From NCBI GenBank assembly GCA_900475325.1, contig LS483371.1, forward strand, positions 4,774,001 through 4,838,000: DNA of 64,000 bases, read 5' to 3'. This document shows positions 28,560-37,422 of this stretch, piece by piece; position 1 is the stretch's first letter, and every line of letters starts with the position of its first letter. This DNA is from Paucimonas lemoignei. Its GTDB lineage: Bacteria; Pseudomonadota; Gammaproteobacteria; Pseudomonadales; Pseudomonadaceae. The position numbers and the translations under genes are program-made. Under the pieces are notes generated by a model, which had not been told where the DNA came from, searched no databases, and was given only the letters and a program-made list of their open reading frames with translations.

Positions 28560-29507
28560 ATGGATACCTTGCAAAACATGCGTGCGTTCAGCTGTGTGGC
28601 CCAGGCGGGTAGCTTCACGGCGGCCGCCGTGCAACTCGACACCACCACCGCGAACGTTTCCCGCGCCGTTTCGAACCTTGAAGCCCATTTGCAAACCCGT
28701 CTGCTCAACCGCACGACACGCCGAATCGCGCTCACCGAAGCCGGCAAGCGTTACCTGCTGCGTTGTGAGCAGATTCTGGGGTATGTGGAAGAAGCCGAAG
28801 CCGAGGCCAGCGACGCGCATTCGCGCCCGGCGGGCCAGCTCAAAGTGCATTCGATGACGGGCGTGGGTCAGCATTACGTGATCGATGCCATTGCCCGCTA
28901 CCGGCGCAACCATCCTGACGTGTCGTTCGACCTGACCATGGCCAACCGCGTGCCGGACCTGCTCGAAGAAGGCTATGACGTGTCCATCGTGCTGGCCAGC
29001 GAACTGCCGGATTCGGGGTTTGTTTCTCAACGGCTGGGCATTACGTACAGCATCGTGTGTGCCTCCCCCGAATACGTCAAAACCTTCGGCATGGCGATCA
29101 CGCCCAACGACTTGCTCAACCACGCTTGCCTGCGACTGGTCAGCCCGGTGTTCCCGCTGGAAAAATGGCTGTTCACAGGCCCCGAAGGCCAGGAAGTCGT
29201 GAGCATCAATACCTCACCGTTTCAGGTCAATTCGGCGGACGCCATGGAAGCTGCGATCAGCAGTGGCATGGGCGTCGGGATTCTGCCGATTTACTGCGCC
29301 ATCGAAGGCCTGCGCAACGGTACGCTGGTGCGGGTCCTGCCCGAATACCGCTCCCATGAGCTGAACCTGTACGCCATCTACCCGTCGCGCCAATATCTGG
29401 ACGCGAAGATCAAGACCTGGGTGGAATACCTGCGCGGCTCGCTGCCGGAAATCCTTGCTGCCCATGAAGCGGATTTGCAGAGCCATGCGGTGCGCGATAT
29501 CGCTTGA
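28560..29507 (+). CDS. LysR-family transcriptional regulator
   Basis: A 315-residue LysR-type activator/repressor. The N-terminal winged helix-turn-helix is at about residues 1-60 (MDTLQNMRAFSCVAQAGSF, then VSRAVSNLEAHLQTRLLNRT), followed by a linker helix and the two-lobed effector domain. The start at 28560 gives the canonical N-terminus; the frame is open 17 codons further upstream but those residues do not fit. It is divergent from the efflux operon, so it most likely senses a substrate of that pump, like AaeR. Upstream dyad at 28461-28479. Confidence 0.92.
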   Translation: MDTLQNMRAFSCVAQAGSFTAAAVQLDTTTANVSRAVSNLEAHLQTRLLNRTTRRIALTEAGKRYLLRCEQILGYVEEAEAEASDAHSRPAGQLKVHSMTGVGQHYVIDAIARYRRNHPDVSFDLTMANRVPDLLEEGYDVSIVLASELPDSGFVSQRLGITYSIVCASPEYVKTFGMAITPNDLLNHACLRLVSPVFPLEKWLFTGPEGQEVVSINTSPFQVNSADAMEAAISSGMGVGILPIYCAIEGLRNGTLVRVLPEYRSHELNLYAIYPSRQYLDAKIKTWVEYLRGSLPEILAAHEADLQSHAVRDIA

Positions 29508-29525
29508 TCTGATTGGAATGCATTC

Positions 29526-29598
29526 CCTGTAGGAGCCAACTTGTTGGCGAGCCGCAGTAGCAGGCACACCGCCTCGCCAACAAGTTGGCTCCTACAGG
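29526..29598. repeat. REP element, family D
   Basis: Perfect arms TAGGAGCCAACTTGTTGG and its complement about 30 bases apart. It is the only family D copy seen in the window. Confidence 0.9.
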
Positions 29599-29694
29599 TC
29601 ATCCGTTCCTGCCAAAAAAACCGGGTGCTTCAAGACGGCCAAGAATGTTAGCGTGCTACTCATCTCTAACAAAAGTCCGAGGAGTAGCTGCCCG

Positions 29695-30669
29695 ATGAAA
29701 AAGACTGTACTTGCCTTCAGCCGTGTATCCCCCGAAATGGCCGAGCGCCTGGCGCGGGATTTCAATGTGATCGTGCCTGACCCCAAGCTGGGCGACCTGA
29801 ATGCGCAGTTCAATGACGCCCTGCCCCAATGCCACGGCATGATCGGTGCGGGTAAACAACTCGGGCGTGAGCAACTGGCGGCGGCCACCCAGCTGGAAGT
29901 GGTGTCGAGTATTTCCGTGGGTTACGACAACTACGACGTCAGCTACTTCAACGAGCGCGGCATCATGCTCACCAACACCCCGGACGTGCTGACCGAAAGC
30001 ACTGCTGACCTGGGTTTCTCGTTGATCATGAGCAGTGCCCGTCGCGTCGCCGAACTGGACGCCTGGACCAAGGCCGGGCAATGGAAACGCAGCGTCGAGG
30101 CCGCGCAGTTCGGCACCGACGTGCACGGCAAGACCCTGGGTATCGTGGGCATGGGCAACATCGGCGCAGCCGTTGCGCGACGCGGGCGGTTGGGTTTCAA
30201 CATGCCGGTCCTGTACAGCGGCAATAGCCGCAAACCAGCGCTGGAACAGGAACTGGGGGCGCAATTTCGCAGCCTTGACGAGTTGTTGGCCGAAGCGGAT
30301 TTCGTCTGCCTGGTGGTGCCGTTGAGCGAGAAGACCAAGCACCTGATCAGCAGCCGTGAACTGGGCCTGATGAAGTCCAGTGCGATCCTGATCAACATTG
30401 CCCGCGGGCCGATTGTCGATGAAGCAGCGCTGATCGAAGCCTTGCAGAACAGCACCATTCGCGGCGCTGGCCTGGACGTGTACGAGAAAGAGCCACTGAG
30501 CGATTCGCCGTTGTTCAAACTGAGCAATGCCGTGACCTTGCCCCACATCGGCTCGGCCACCACCGAAACCCGCCAGGCCATGGCTGACCTTGCCTACACC
30601 AACCTGCGCGCCGCGTTGCTGGGTGAGAAGCCACAGAACCTGGTGAATCCGCAGGTGTGGAAGGGTTAA
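29695..30669 (+). CDS. D-2-hydroxyacid dehydrogenase (GhrB / 2-ketogluconate reductase type)
   Basis: NAD(P)H-dependent reductase of 324 residues that acts on 2-keto acids such as glyoxylate, hydroxypyruvate or 2-ketogluconate. The nucleotide motif GMGNIG is near residue 150. The catalytic residues are visible: Arg in NIARGPIVDE, Glu in DVYEKEPL, and His in LPHIGSAT. The start at 29695 follows CGAGGAG and gives MKKTVLAFS, the usual N-terminus; the frame opens 14 codons earlier. It stands alone between two REP elements. Confidence 0.9.
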   Translation: MKKTVLAFSRVSPEMAERLARDFNVIVPDPKLGDLNAQFNDALPQCHGMIGAGKQLGREQLAAATQLEVVSSISVGYDNYDVSYFNERGIMLTNTPDVLTESTADLGFSLIMSSARRVAELDAWTKAGQWKRSVEAAQFGTDVHGKTLGIVGMGNIGAAVARRGRLGFNMPVLYSGNSRKPALEQELGAQFRSLDELLAEADFVCLVVPLSEKTKHLISSRELGLMKSSAILINIARGPIVDEAALIEALQNSTIRGAGLDVYEKEPLSDSPLFKLSNAVTLPHIGSATTETRQAMADLAYTNLRAALLGEKPQNLVNPQVWKG

Positions 30670-30690
30670 CAAACACTGAACACCCAACTT

Positions 30691-30796
30691 GTGGGAGCAA
30701 GCTTGCTTGCGAAAGCGATGGTCCAGACAGCCAGAAATGTACGGCTGTACTGGCCTATTCGCGAGCAAGGTGGAGCGCCACCCCGGTCGCTCCCAC
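30691..30796. repeat. REP element, divergent family B-like
   Basis: GTGGGAGCAAGCTTGCTTGCG opens it and GGTCGCTCCCAC closes it; an internal TTCGCGAGCAAGG arm pairs with the first. It is a variant of the REP palindromes elsewhere in the window. Confidence 0.75.
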
Positions 30797-30814
30797 AAAG
30801 GATAAATCCTGCCT

Positions 30815-31714
30815 TCAGGCCAACTTCGCCCCCACCGGCACCACTACCTTGGGCTTTCTGAACACCAGCACATTGCCGAGCATCACCAACACCAGCCCGG
30901 TCAACGCCGGAGCGGTCCATTGGTAGCCTTCGACCACCGCCGAGATGTTCAGCGCCACCACCGGGAACAGTACCGTGCAATACGCCGCCCGCTCAGGCCC
31001 CATGCGACCGACCAGGGTCAGGTAAGCGGTAAAGCCGATCACCGAGCCCGGGATTACCAGATACAGCAGCGAGCCGATGTAGCGGCTGTTCCACTCGAAC
31101 GCAAACGGCGTGCCGCTGATCAGGCAATACAGACTGAGCATCGCCGCGCCATAAAGCATGCCGTAGGCGTTGGTGGTCAACGGACGCAGGCCAGCTTTCT
31201 GTTGCAGGCTGGAAAGCATGTTGCCCGCCGAAAAACACATCGTGCCGAGTAACGCCAGGCCCAGCCCCAACAGGGTTTCGCGGCTGGCACTGTGGCCAGA
31301 CAGTTCAGGCCAGAACATGCAGCCCAGGCCGATCAAGCCCAGCGCTCCGCCGGTCAATACGTTGCGTGCGACCTTCTGCTTGAAAAAGATCCGCGCATTC
31401 AGGGCGTTCCACAGGGTCGCGGTGGAAAACACCACGGCAATGAGCCCGCTGGGGATCCACTGACTGGCAGTGAGGAAGCACATGAAATTGATGCAGAAAA
31501 GGCACAACCCCTGTGCCACACAGATCAACTGTCCGCGCTGATTGACCTTCTGCAATTTGCCGCTGAGCAACAGCATCGCAAACAGCACCAGAGCGGCCAG
31601 GCCGAAGCGATACACAATCGACACCGCAATCGCCACTTCACCAAGCTGCAATTTCAAAGCGATCCAGGTAGTGCCCCAGATCAGGACGGTCAGCAGATAA
31701 AGGGAAATATTCAT
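30815..31714 (-). CDS. EamA/DMT-family transporter
   Basis: A 299-residue inner-membrane protein with ten hydrophobic segments in two EamA repeats. The start at 31714 gives MNISLYLLTVLIWGTTWIA, the usual DMT N-terminus with its WGxxW motif; the frame is open upstream but the extra residues are not membrane-like. Members export amino acids or metabolites. A divergent AraC-family gene 146 bases away probably controls it. Confidence 0.9.
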   Translation of the reverse strand: MNISLYLLTVLIWGTTWIALKLQLGEVAIAVSIVYRFGLAALVLFAMLLLSGKLQKVNQRGQLICVAQGLCLFCINFMCFLTASQWIPSGLIAVVFSTATLWNALNARIFFKQKVARNVLTGGALGLIGLGCMFWPELSGHSASRETLLGLGLALLGTMCFSAGNMLSSLQQKAGLRPLTTNAYGMLYGAAMLSLYCLISGTPFAFEWNSRYIGSLLYLVIPGSVIGFTAYLTLVGRMGPERAAYCTVLFPVVALNISAVVEGYQWTAPALTGLVLVMLGNVLVFRKPKVVVPVGAKLA

Positions 31715-31860
31715 GACGCGGCTCTTGTCTGGATGGAGGAACGAGCCGTCAGTCTGCGGTGCAAGGCAGGTACCCACTTGCATAATCTTGCGCATTTGCG
31801 TGCAGGGTGGCTGGCAGCGGGCAGTACAACGGGTAGGATGCGAGGCGTAGAGGAAAGCCC

Positions 31861-32742
31861 ATGCCCACCATCGAAACCCTCCAGGTCTTTCAGGCCCTGA
31901 ACAGTTCACCCCATGCTCAACTGGAGCAAAGCGCGGTGCTGGGCGATGGTCTGGTAGCGGCGCTGTGGAACAACCGCCACGATTCGCAGGAATATCACGG
32001 CCCCAGCCACCACACCCTGTCGTGCTACATCGACGGCGGCACTGGCACGTTTCGCCGGGATCGGCCCGATCACAAAGGCAGCCCCAACACCCTCTGCACC
32101 CTGCCCGCCGGACATGAATCTGCCTGGGTGATCAACGGCGAAATCCGTCTGGCGCATCTGTACATCAGCCCGCAACAGTTTGCCTTGGGTTGCATCACCC
32201 TGCTGGACCGCGAACCCCGAGAGCTTCAATTGCGGGAAAACACCTTCCACGACGATGCCGAGCAAGCGGCCCGTTTTCGCCAGTTGATCCAGATGAACTG
32301 GAGCGAACCCGGCGAGCGTTTGCTGACCAGCAGTCTGGCCCACGAAATGCTCAGCCGTGCGTTGCTGGAACAGGTGGGCCTGCGCGACGGACTGCGCCTC
32401 AAGGGCGGGTTGGCGCCGCACCTGCGTCGGCAACTGGTGGAGTACATCGAGACGCACCTGGCCGAGCCTTTGAGCCTGGGCGAGTTGGCGGGGCTGTGTG
32501 CGTTGTCCGAATATCACTTCGCGCGCATGTTCCGCGAAAGCTTCGGCCTGCCGCCCCATCAATACCTGCTGGCCCGCCGCGTGAACCACGCCCGGCACCT
32601 GCTGCGCACCACGGGCCTGGCCTTTGGCGCGATAGCCCTGGAATGCGGCTTCGCCAGCGCCAGCCACTTTAACAACCGCTTTCGACAGGTGGTGGGGGCT
32701 ACGCCGGGGGAGTATCGGTTGGCGTTTGTTGGCAAGGCTTGA
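31861..32742 (+). CDS. AraC-family transcriptional regulator
   Basis: A 293-residue regulator with an N-terminal cupin-like ligand domain (about residues 1-170) and a C-terminal double helix-turn-helix: LGELAGLCALSEYHFARMFR, then IALECGFASASHFNNRFRQV and GATPGEYR, the AraC signature. It is divergent from the EamA transporter gene, which suggests it controls that gene and itself. No operator was identified in the shared 146-base region. Confidence 0.92.
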   Translation: MPTIETLQVFQALNSSPHAQLEQSAVLGDGLVAALWNNRHDSQEYHGPSHHTLSCYIDGGTGTFRRDRPDHKGSPNTLCTLPAGHESAWVINGEIRLAHLYISPQQFALGCITLLDREPRELQLRENTFHDDAEQAARFRQLIQMNWSEPGERLLTSSLAHEMLSRALLEQVGLRDGLRLKGGLAPHLRRQLVEYIETHLAEPLSLGELAGLCALSEYHFARMFRESFGLPPHQYLLARRVNHARHLLRTTGLAFGAIALECGFASASHFNNRFRQVVGATPGEYRLAFVGKA

Positions 32743-32800
32743 CACGAGATCCCGTAGGACCGAGCTCGCACAAGTGAGATCTCAATATCGACACGATGAC

Positions 32801-32890
32801 GTGGGACCGGCTTTAGCCGGGAAGAGGCCGGGGCAGTCACTGATAATTGGTCGTCAGAGATGTCGCTTTCCCGGCTAAAGCCGGTCCCAC
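32801..32890. repeat. REP element, family C
   Basis: Arms GTGGGACCGGCTTTAGCC and GGCTAAAGCCGGTCCCAC are perfect complements. It lies between the convergent AraC and TonB-receptor genes. Confidence 0.92.
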
Positions 32891-32946
32891 GTCGCACTTC
32901 AACTTGCAGGCAACTGTAGAGTTTTCCACAGGATCAACGACCAACA

Positions 32947-35325
32947 TCAAAACTCCAGCGTACTGGACACCACCACCTGCCTTGAATCGCCCATGGAAAC
33001 GAAATACCGGCTGACGCTGGAGCTGTAGTAGGTGCGATCAAAGATGTTTTTCAGGTTGATCTGCACCCGCACTTTTTGCCCGTCCAGGCGGGTGTCGTAG
33101 CTGGCGAAGGCGTCGGCCACGGTGTAGGCCGGGAGGTTGAAATCGTCTGTCGGGTTACCTGCCCGCTCACCGACGTAATGCGCACCTGCCCCCAGGCGTA
33201 ACCTGTCATTGCCCAACACACTGCCCACGTCATACACCGCCGACAGCGAGCCGCTGTGGCGGGCGGCGTTTTGCAGGCGATTGCCCTTGAGCAAAGGGTC
33301 CTCAGTCACTTGGGCATCGGTGAAGGCATAGGCACCGATCAGGCTCCAGCGCTCGTTCAACTCACCGCTGACGTCCAGCTCCAGACCACGCGAACGCACT
33401 TCACCCGCCGAGCTGTAAACCGTATTGGCGCTGGCGGCGTCAAAGTTGGCGACCAGCACGTTGCGCTTCTTGATATCGAACACCGCCAGGTTGCCGCTCC
33501 AGCTCCCCGGCACGTCCCATTTTGCTCCCAGCTCCCAGGCCTTCCCCTCTTCAGGCAAGGTGCCGGAATCCAGCACCAGGCCACCGCTCAAGGGCGCAAT
33601 GCTGGAATTGGGTTTGAAGGATTCGGTGTAGCTGCCATAGAACGACATTTGCTGATCAAAGCGGTATACCAGCCCGGCGCGGGGTATCCATTTATGGCCG
33701 GTCGTGTCGGTGTTGACGGTGAACGGACGCCCCCTGCCCGCCATCTGGTCGTACATCTGATAGCGCCCACCCGCGACCAGAATCCATTGCTCGTTCAGGT
33801 GAATGGAGTCCTGCAAAAACACTGAGTGGGTGCGCAGCGTGTCACTTTGCGCACTGTCCGGGTCGCTGGACGACGTGCCCTGCACTTCCTGACCGTACAC
33901 GGGATTCAGGTAGCTGAACGTGGTCAGACTTCTCTGGCGGATCAGGTCGGCGCGGGAAATCCTGCGGTATTCGTCGTCGACACCCATTAGCAGCTCGTGG
34001 CGTAGACCCGCCGCCTGCACGTCGCCGTTGAGGGTCAGCGTCGTGAAGCGGTCGGTGCTCAGCGCGCCCAACGTGCCGTCCATGGAACGGGTCAAGGTGC
34101 CATTCACGGGATTGACGGCGGTGACCCGCACCTGACTGGCGTCGTAGGTTTCGCGGTTGTAGCTGTAGCCCAGATGGCCTTTCCAGTTGTCATCGAAGGC
34201 ATGATCGGCTTCGAAGCGGTAAAGGTCCGAGCGGCCCTCCATGCTGTTGAAAGGTTCGTCCAGACGACGCGTCGCGGGAATGCTCAGCGGATGATTCGTG
34301 AGCGGGTCGATCGCCGTGCCGCGATCGAAGGGCGAGAGGAATTCACGGTGCTCATAGGCGGCCGTCAGTTGCGTGTCTTCCCCGTACCAGGCCAGCGAAG
34401 GCGCTACCAGCGACTCGCGATGCACGCCGTAATTGCGCCAGTAATCTTCATCCACGTGATCGACGATCATGCGATACGCAAGTCCCGACTCCCCCAGCGC
34501 GCCGGTACTGTCGAAGGTGCCGCCGCTGCCGTTCCTGCCCGAGCCATAGCTTGAGCCCGTGGCAGTCAGGGCGTTATAGCGCTGTAGTTCCGGGCGTTTG
34601 CTCACCACATTTATTACCCCGCCAGGGTCCTGGATGCCGTAGAGCAGGGTCGACGGCCCCTTGAGCACTTCGACCCGCTCAGCGGTGGCATTGAGGCTAC
34701 GGCCCTGCACGATAGGCATGCCATCGCGCATGATCGAGCCGTCACGGTTTTCGCCGAAGCCACGTTTGACGATCGTGTCCTGGGTGCTGCCCAGTGTGTT
34801 GCCCTGGGTGATCCCGCTGACATTGCTCAGGGCGTCGTCAAGGTTGCGCGGCGCATGATCGGCCAGCACTTGCGCGGGCACGATGGCGACGGCCTGGGGT
34901 GTTTCCAGCACGGGCGCCGAGGAGCGCAGAACCGAAGAGCGTTCAGTGGGCTGGTAGCTGTTGCGCATCGCCGTCGAGGATTGAATCTGCGTGGCGCCCA
35001 GGTTGATCGCGCCCTCGGTTGCCGCAGTCTCCAGCGTAAAGGTGTGCTCGGTGGCGCGACGATACGTCAGCCCGGAACTGGCCAACAGACGGGCCAGTGC
35101 CTGCTCGGCGCTGAACTGGCCGGTGATGGCCGGAGCATTGATTGCGTAAGGGGTTTCCTGGGTGTAGATCACCCCCATGCCGGTGACCCGGCTGAACTCG
35201 CTCAACGCTTGCGGCAGCGGCTCGGCCGGGATCGCGAAATTGAAGGCAGCCTCAGTCGCGTGCGCGGCGCTGATGGCAGCGAGTAAAAAAGAGCCAAGCG
35301 CAGCGCTGATTGTTGAGGGGTTCAT
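32947..35325 (-). CDS. TonB-dependent siderophore receptor with signalling domain (module 1)
   Basis: A 792-residue outer-membrane receptor. A signal peptide (to about residue 23) is followed by a STN signalling domain (about residues 30-105, LPQALSEFSRVTGMGVIY), a plug domain with ETPQAVAIVP and the LYGIQDPGGVINVVSKRP motif, and a 22-strand barrel ending in VSSTLEF. The STN domain means it can pass ligand occupancy to the FecR gene 153 bases upstream and so activate its own sigma factor. The ligand is not known; FpvA/FoxA-type receptors are closest in plan. A REP element lies between it and fecR. Confidence 0.93.
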   Translation of the reverse strand: MNPSTISAALGSFLLAAISAAHATEAAFNFAIPAEPLPQALSEFSRVTGMGVIYTQETPYAINAPAITGQFSAEQALARLLASSGLTYRRATEHTFTLETAATEGAINLGATQIQSSTAMRNSYQPTERSSVLRSSAPVLETPQAVAIVPAQVLADHAPRNLDDALSNVSGITQGNTLGSTQDTIVKRGFGENRDGSIMRDGMPIVQGRSLNATAERVEVLKGPSTLLYGIQDPGGVINVVSKRPELQRYNALTATGSSYGSGRNGSGGTFDSTGALGESGLAYRMIVDHVDEDYWRNYGVHRESLVAPSLAWYGEDTQLTAAYEHREFLSPFDRGTAIDPLTNHPLSIPATRRLDEPFNSMEGRSDLYRFEADHAFDDNWKGHLGYSYNRETYDASQVRVTAVNPVNGTLTRSMDGTLGALSTDRFTTLTLNGDVQAAGLRHELLMGVDDEYRRISRADLIRQRSLTTFSYLNPVYGQEVQGTSSSDPDSAQSDTLRTHSVFLQDSIHLNEQWILVAGGRYQMYDQMAGRGRPFTVNTDTTGHKWIPRAGLVYRFDQQMSFYGSYTESFKPNSSIAPLSGGLVLDSGTLPEEGKAWELGAKWDVPGSWSGNLAVFDIKKRNVLVANFDAASANTVYSSAGEVRSRGLELDVSGELNERWSLIGAYAFTDAQVTEDPLLKGNRLQNAARHSGSLSAVYDVGSVLGNDRLRLGAGAHYVGERAGNPTDDFNLPAYTVADAFASYDTRLDGQKVRVQINLKNIFDRTYYSSSVSRYFVSMGDSRQVVVSSTLEF

Positions 35326-35352
35326 TTATCACCCGGCTGAATGGTTAACCCT

Positions 35353-35433
35353 GTGGGCCCGGCTTCAGCCGGGAAGAGGCCAGGGCATATGCGTCGCCAG
35401 AAATGCCGTCTTCCCGGCTGAAGCCGGTCCCAC
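35353..35433. repeat. REP element, family C variant
   Basis: GGCCCGGCTTCAGCCGGGAA pairs with TTCCCGGCTGAAGCCGG, a C-family palindrome with CTTCAGCC in place of CTTTAGCC. It separates the FecR gene from its receptor gene. Confidence 0.88.
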
Positions 35434-35478
35434 GTCGTCGCGCCAATAGGAGCTCCTGTGGGAGCTCCAACACGAATT

Positions 35479-36468
35479 TCACCGCACAAAAATCACTCGC
35501 CCCATCACGCTGTACTCCTCAAACCCCACCACGGATTTCAAAGCGGCCAGCACCGCTTGCGGATCTTTGCTGGGGAAGCTGCCGCTGATACGTTGTTCCC
35601 CCAGTTGCGGGTTAAGCAACACGATGCGGCCGGGGTAATAGCGGCTCAGGTCGTCGATCACGTCAGCCAATGGCGTGCGGTAGTAATTGAGCCAGCCATC
35701 GCGCCAGGCCAGCTGGCTTTGCGGGTCGATAGTCTGTGGTTCGCCGGTGCTGCGCTGGTCATAGGCCACACGCTGGGCGGCGCCGAGAATCCGTTGTTGC
35801 CCATCCTGCGCGGATTTGACCCCGACCCGCCCCGACAACACCGTGACCTGCGCACCCTGCTCTTGCACACGGACTTCGAACTGCGTGCCCAACACCTGAG
35901 TCTGACCGCCGTGAGCATCCACCATGAACGGCTCGCCGGTGTGGGTCACCTGAAAAAATGCCGCGCCACGGCGCAACTGCACATGCCGCTCGCCATGGCT
36001 GAAGTTCACCGCAATTGCACTGTCGGCATCCAGGGTGACCTGCGATTGATCGGCCAGCACCAGCGTGCGCACCTGACCCGGTGCCGACACATAGTCAGCC
36101 CCCAGATCATCCGCCCAGCGTCCCGGTCGCCAGCCCGCGCCAACGGCAACCGCCAGCAACAGACACGCCGCCATGGCCAGACCTGCTGACCAGCGTCTAA
36201 CGGGGCGACGCGTCATTCGAGGCGGAGCATCCATCTCCCGCAGCAAGGCGGCCAGAGCCACAGAGTCTTCATCAGCGAGCCGTGCAGCAGGCACTTCGCT
36301 CAACTCCCAGAGCACCTGAGCCTGAGCGTAAGCCTCGACGTGAGCGGGATCGGCTTGCAGCCATTGACTGAAATGCAGTTGATCACGACTGCTCGGGGCG
36401 TCGTGCAGAAGGCTCAGCCAATCCAGAGCGGCCTGTTGTTGCGCCGCAGACACGGGGGGTGTGCTCAT
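35479..36468 (-). CDS. FecR-family anti-sigma regulator (module 1)
   Basis: A 329-residue inner-membrane sigma regulator. The cytoplasmic N-terminus (about residues 8-80) has the DUF4880 pattern AALDWLSLLHD and HFSQWLQADPAHVEAYAQAQ; one membrane helix lies at about 95-115. The periplasmic FecR domain begins with DYVSAPGQVRTLVLADQSQVTLDADS. The start overlaps the sigma-factor stop by four bases. It relays the receptor signal to the sigma factor encoded just upstream. Confidence 0.93.
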   Translation of the reverse strand: MSTPPVSAAQQQAALDWLSLLHDAPSSRDQLHFSQWLQADPAHVEAYAQAQVLWELSEVPAARLADEDSVALAALLREMDAPPRMTRRPVRRWSAGLAMAACLLLAVAVGAGWRPGRWADDLGADYVSAPGQVRTLVLADQSQVTLDADSAIAVNFSHGERHVQLRRGAAFFQVTHTGEPFMVDAHGGQTQVLGTQFEVRVQEQGAQVTVLSGRVGVKSAQDGQQRILGAAQRVAYDQRSTGEPQTIDPQSQLAWRDGWLNYYRTPLADVIDDLSRYYPGRIVLLNPQLGEQRISGSFPSKDPQAVLAALKSVVGFEEYSVMGRVIFVR

Positions 36469-37079
36469 CGACGCGGCTCCCGGGGCTTCAAGCGAGTGGC
36501 GCGAACCCGTGACGGAGACTGTTCCAGACTCGCCTTGCAGGCTTGCAAGGCGCGCATCATATGTTTTTCCACGGCACTTTGCGAAAGCCCCATGACCTTG
36601 GCGATTTCCCCGTACTTGCGGCCGTGAATACGGTTGAGCAGGAAAATCTGCCGGGTGCGCTCGGGCAGCTCGCGCAGGGCTGCCTCCACATGGCGCAGGT
36701 CGTTGCCGGCCTCGAGCGCGGCCTGAGGTTCATCCACCTCATGTTCGAGGCCGTCGCTCATCAAACCTTCGCTGACCCGGTGGCGCGCGCCTTCGCTGCG
36801 CAAGTGATCGACCGCGATATTGCCGGCGCAGCGCAACAGGTAAGTACTGAGTTCGTCCACCTGCACCAAGGGCCTGCGCCAGAAACGAACGAACAGGTCC
36901 TGAACCAGATCGGCCGCCGTTGCCCGGCAGCCCACACGACGCCGGACCAACGCTTCCATCTGCGGACGCTGGGACAGGAACACTTCGAGAAAGTATGCGC
37001 GCCCGCCTTTGGCCGAATCATTGGCCGCGCGCGACGGGCGATCAGGCTGATCGGATTCAGGGGCCGGTGCGATGCTCAT
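36465..37079 (-). CDS. ECF sigma factor, FecI-like (module 1)
   Basis: A 204-residue iron-starvation-type sigma factor. An N-terminal extension of about 35 residues precedes region 2 (ATAADLVQDLFVRFWRRP), and region 4 has LPERTRQIFLLNRIHGRKYGEIAKVMGLS and SAVEKHMMRAL. It probably directs transcription of the downstream receptor gene. It starts ten bases after the DUF3325 gene, so it may also be read from the promoter of the DUF3649 operon. Confidence 0.92.
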   Translation of the reverse strand: MSIAPAPESDQPDRPSRAANDSAKGGRAYFLEVFLSQRPQMEALVRRRVGCRATAADLVQDLFVRFWRRPLVQVDELSTYLLRCAGNIAVDHLRSEGARHRVSEGLMSDGLEHEVDEPQAALEAGNDLRHVEAALRELPERTRQIFLLNRIHGRKYGEIAKVMGLSQSAVEKHMMRALQACKASLEQSPSRVRATRLKPREPRR

Positions 37080-37089
37080 GACGGCCCGG

Positions 37090-37422
37090 TCAAACCAGCA
37101 ATTGATTGAACGCTGCGACCGGGCTTAACAACAGCCCCGCCGCCGCGAGTATCAACGCCAGCCGTGGCCGAAAAGGAATCAGGAACACCAGCAACAGGGC
37201 GCTGGCCATCAAGGCAGCAAACCACTGCACCAGCGCCAGCCCCCAACCTTCGGCGCTCAGCGCACTGGACAGCGACAGGCACAACAGCGCCCAGCCCAGC
37301 ACCTTGAGCAAGCGCCCGCGATTGACGCTGAGTTTGCTGCGAAACAACTCGCCGTGGTGTTTTGACATGGACAGGCACAGGGCCGTAAAACCCGCGTAGC
37401 ACAACAGGGTCGCCAGTAGCAT
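37090..37422 (-). CDS. DUF3325 small membrane protein
   Basis: A 110-residue protein with three or four membrane helices. DUF3325, PepSY and DUF3649 genes commonly travel together with siderophore receptors in Pseudomonas. It overlaps the PepSY stop by one base. Function unknown; probably an accessory part of the inner-membrane reductase. Confidence 0.85.
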   Translation of the reverse strand: MLLATLLCYAGFTALCLSMSKHHGELFRSKLSVNRGRLLKVLGWALLCLSLSSALSAEGWGLALVQWFAALMASALLLVFLIPFRPRLALILAAAGLLLSPVAAFNQLLV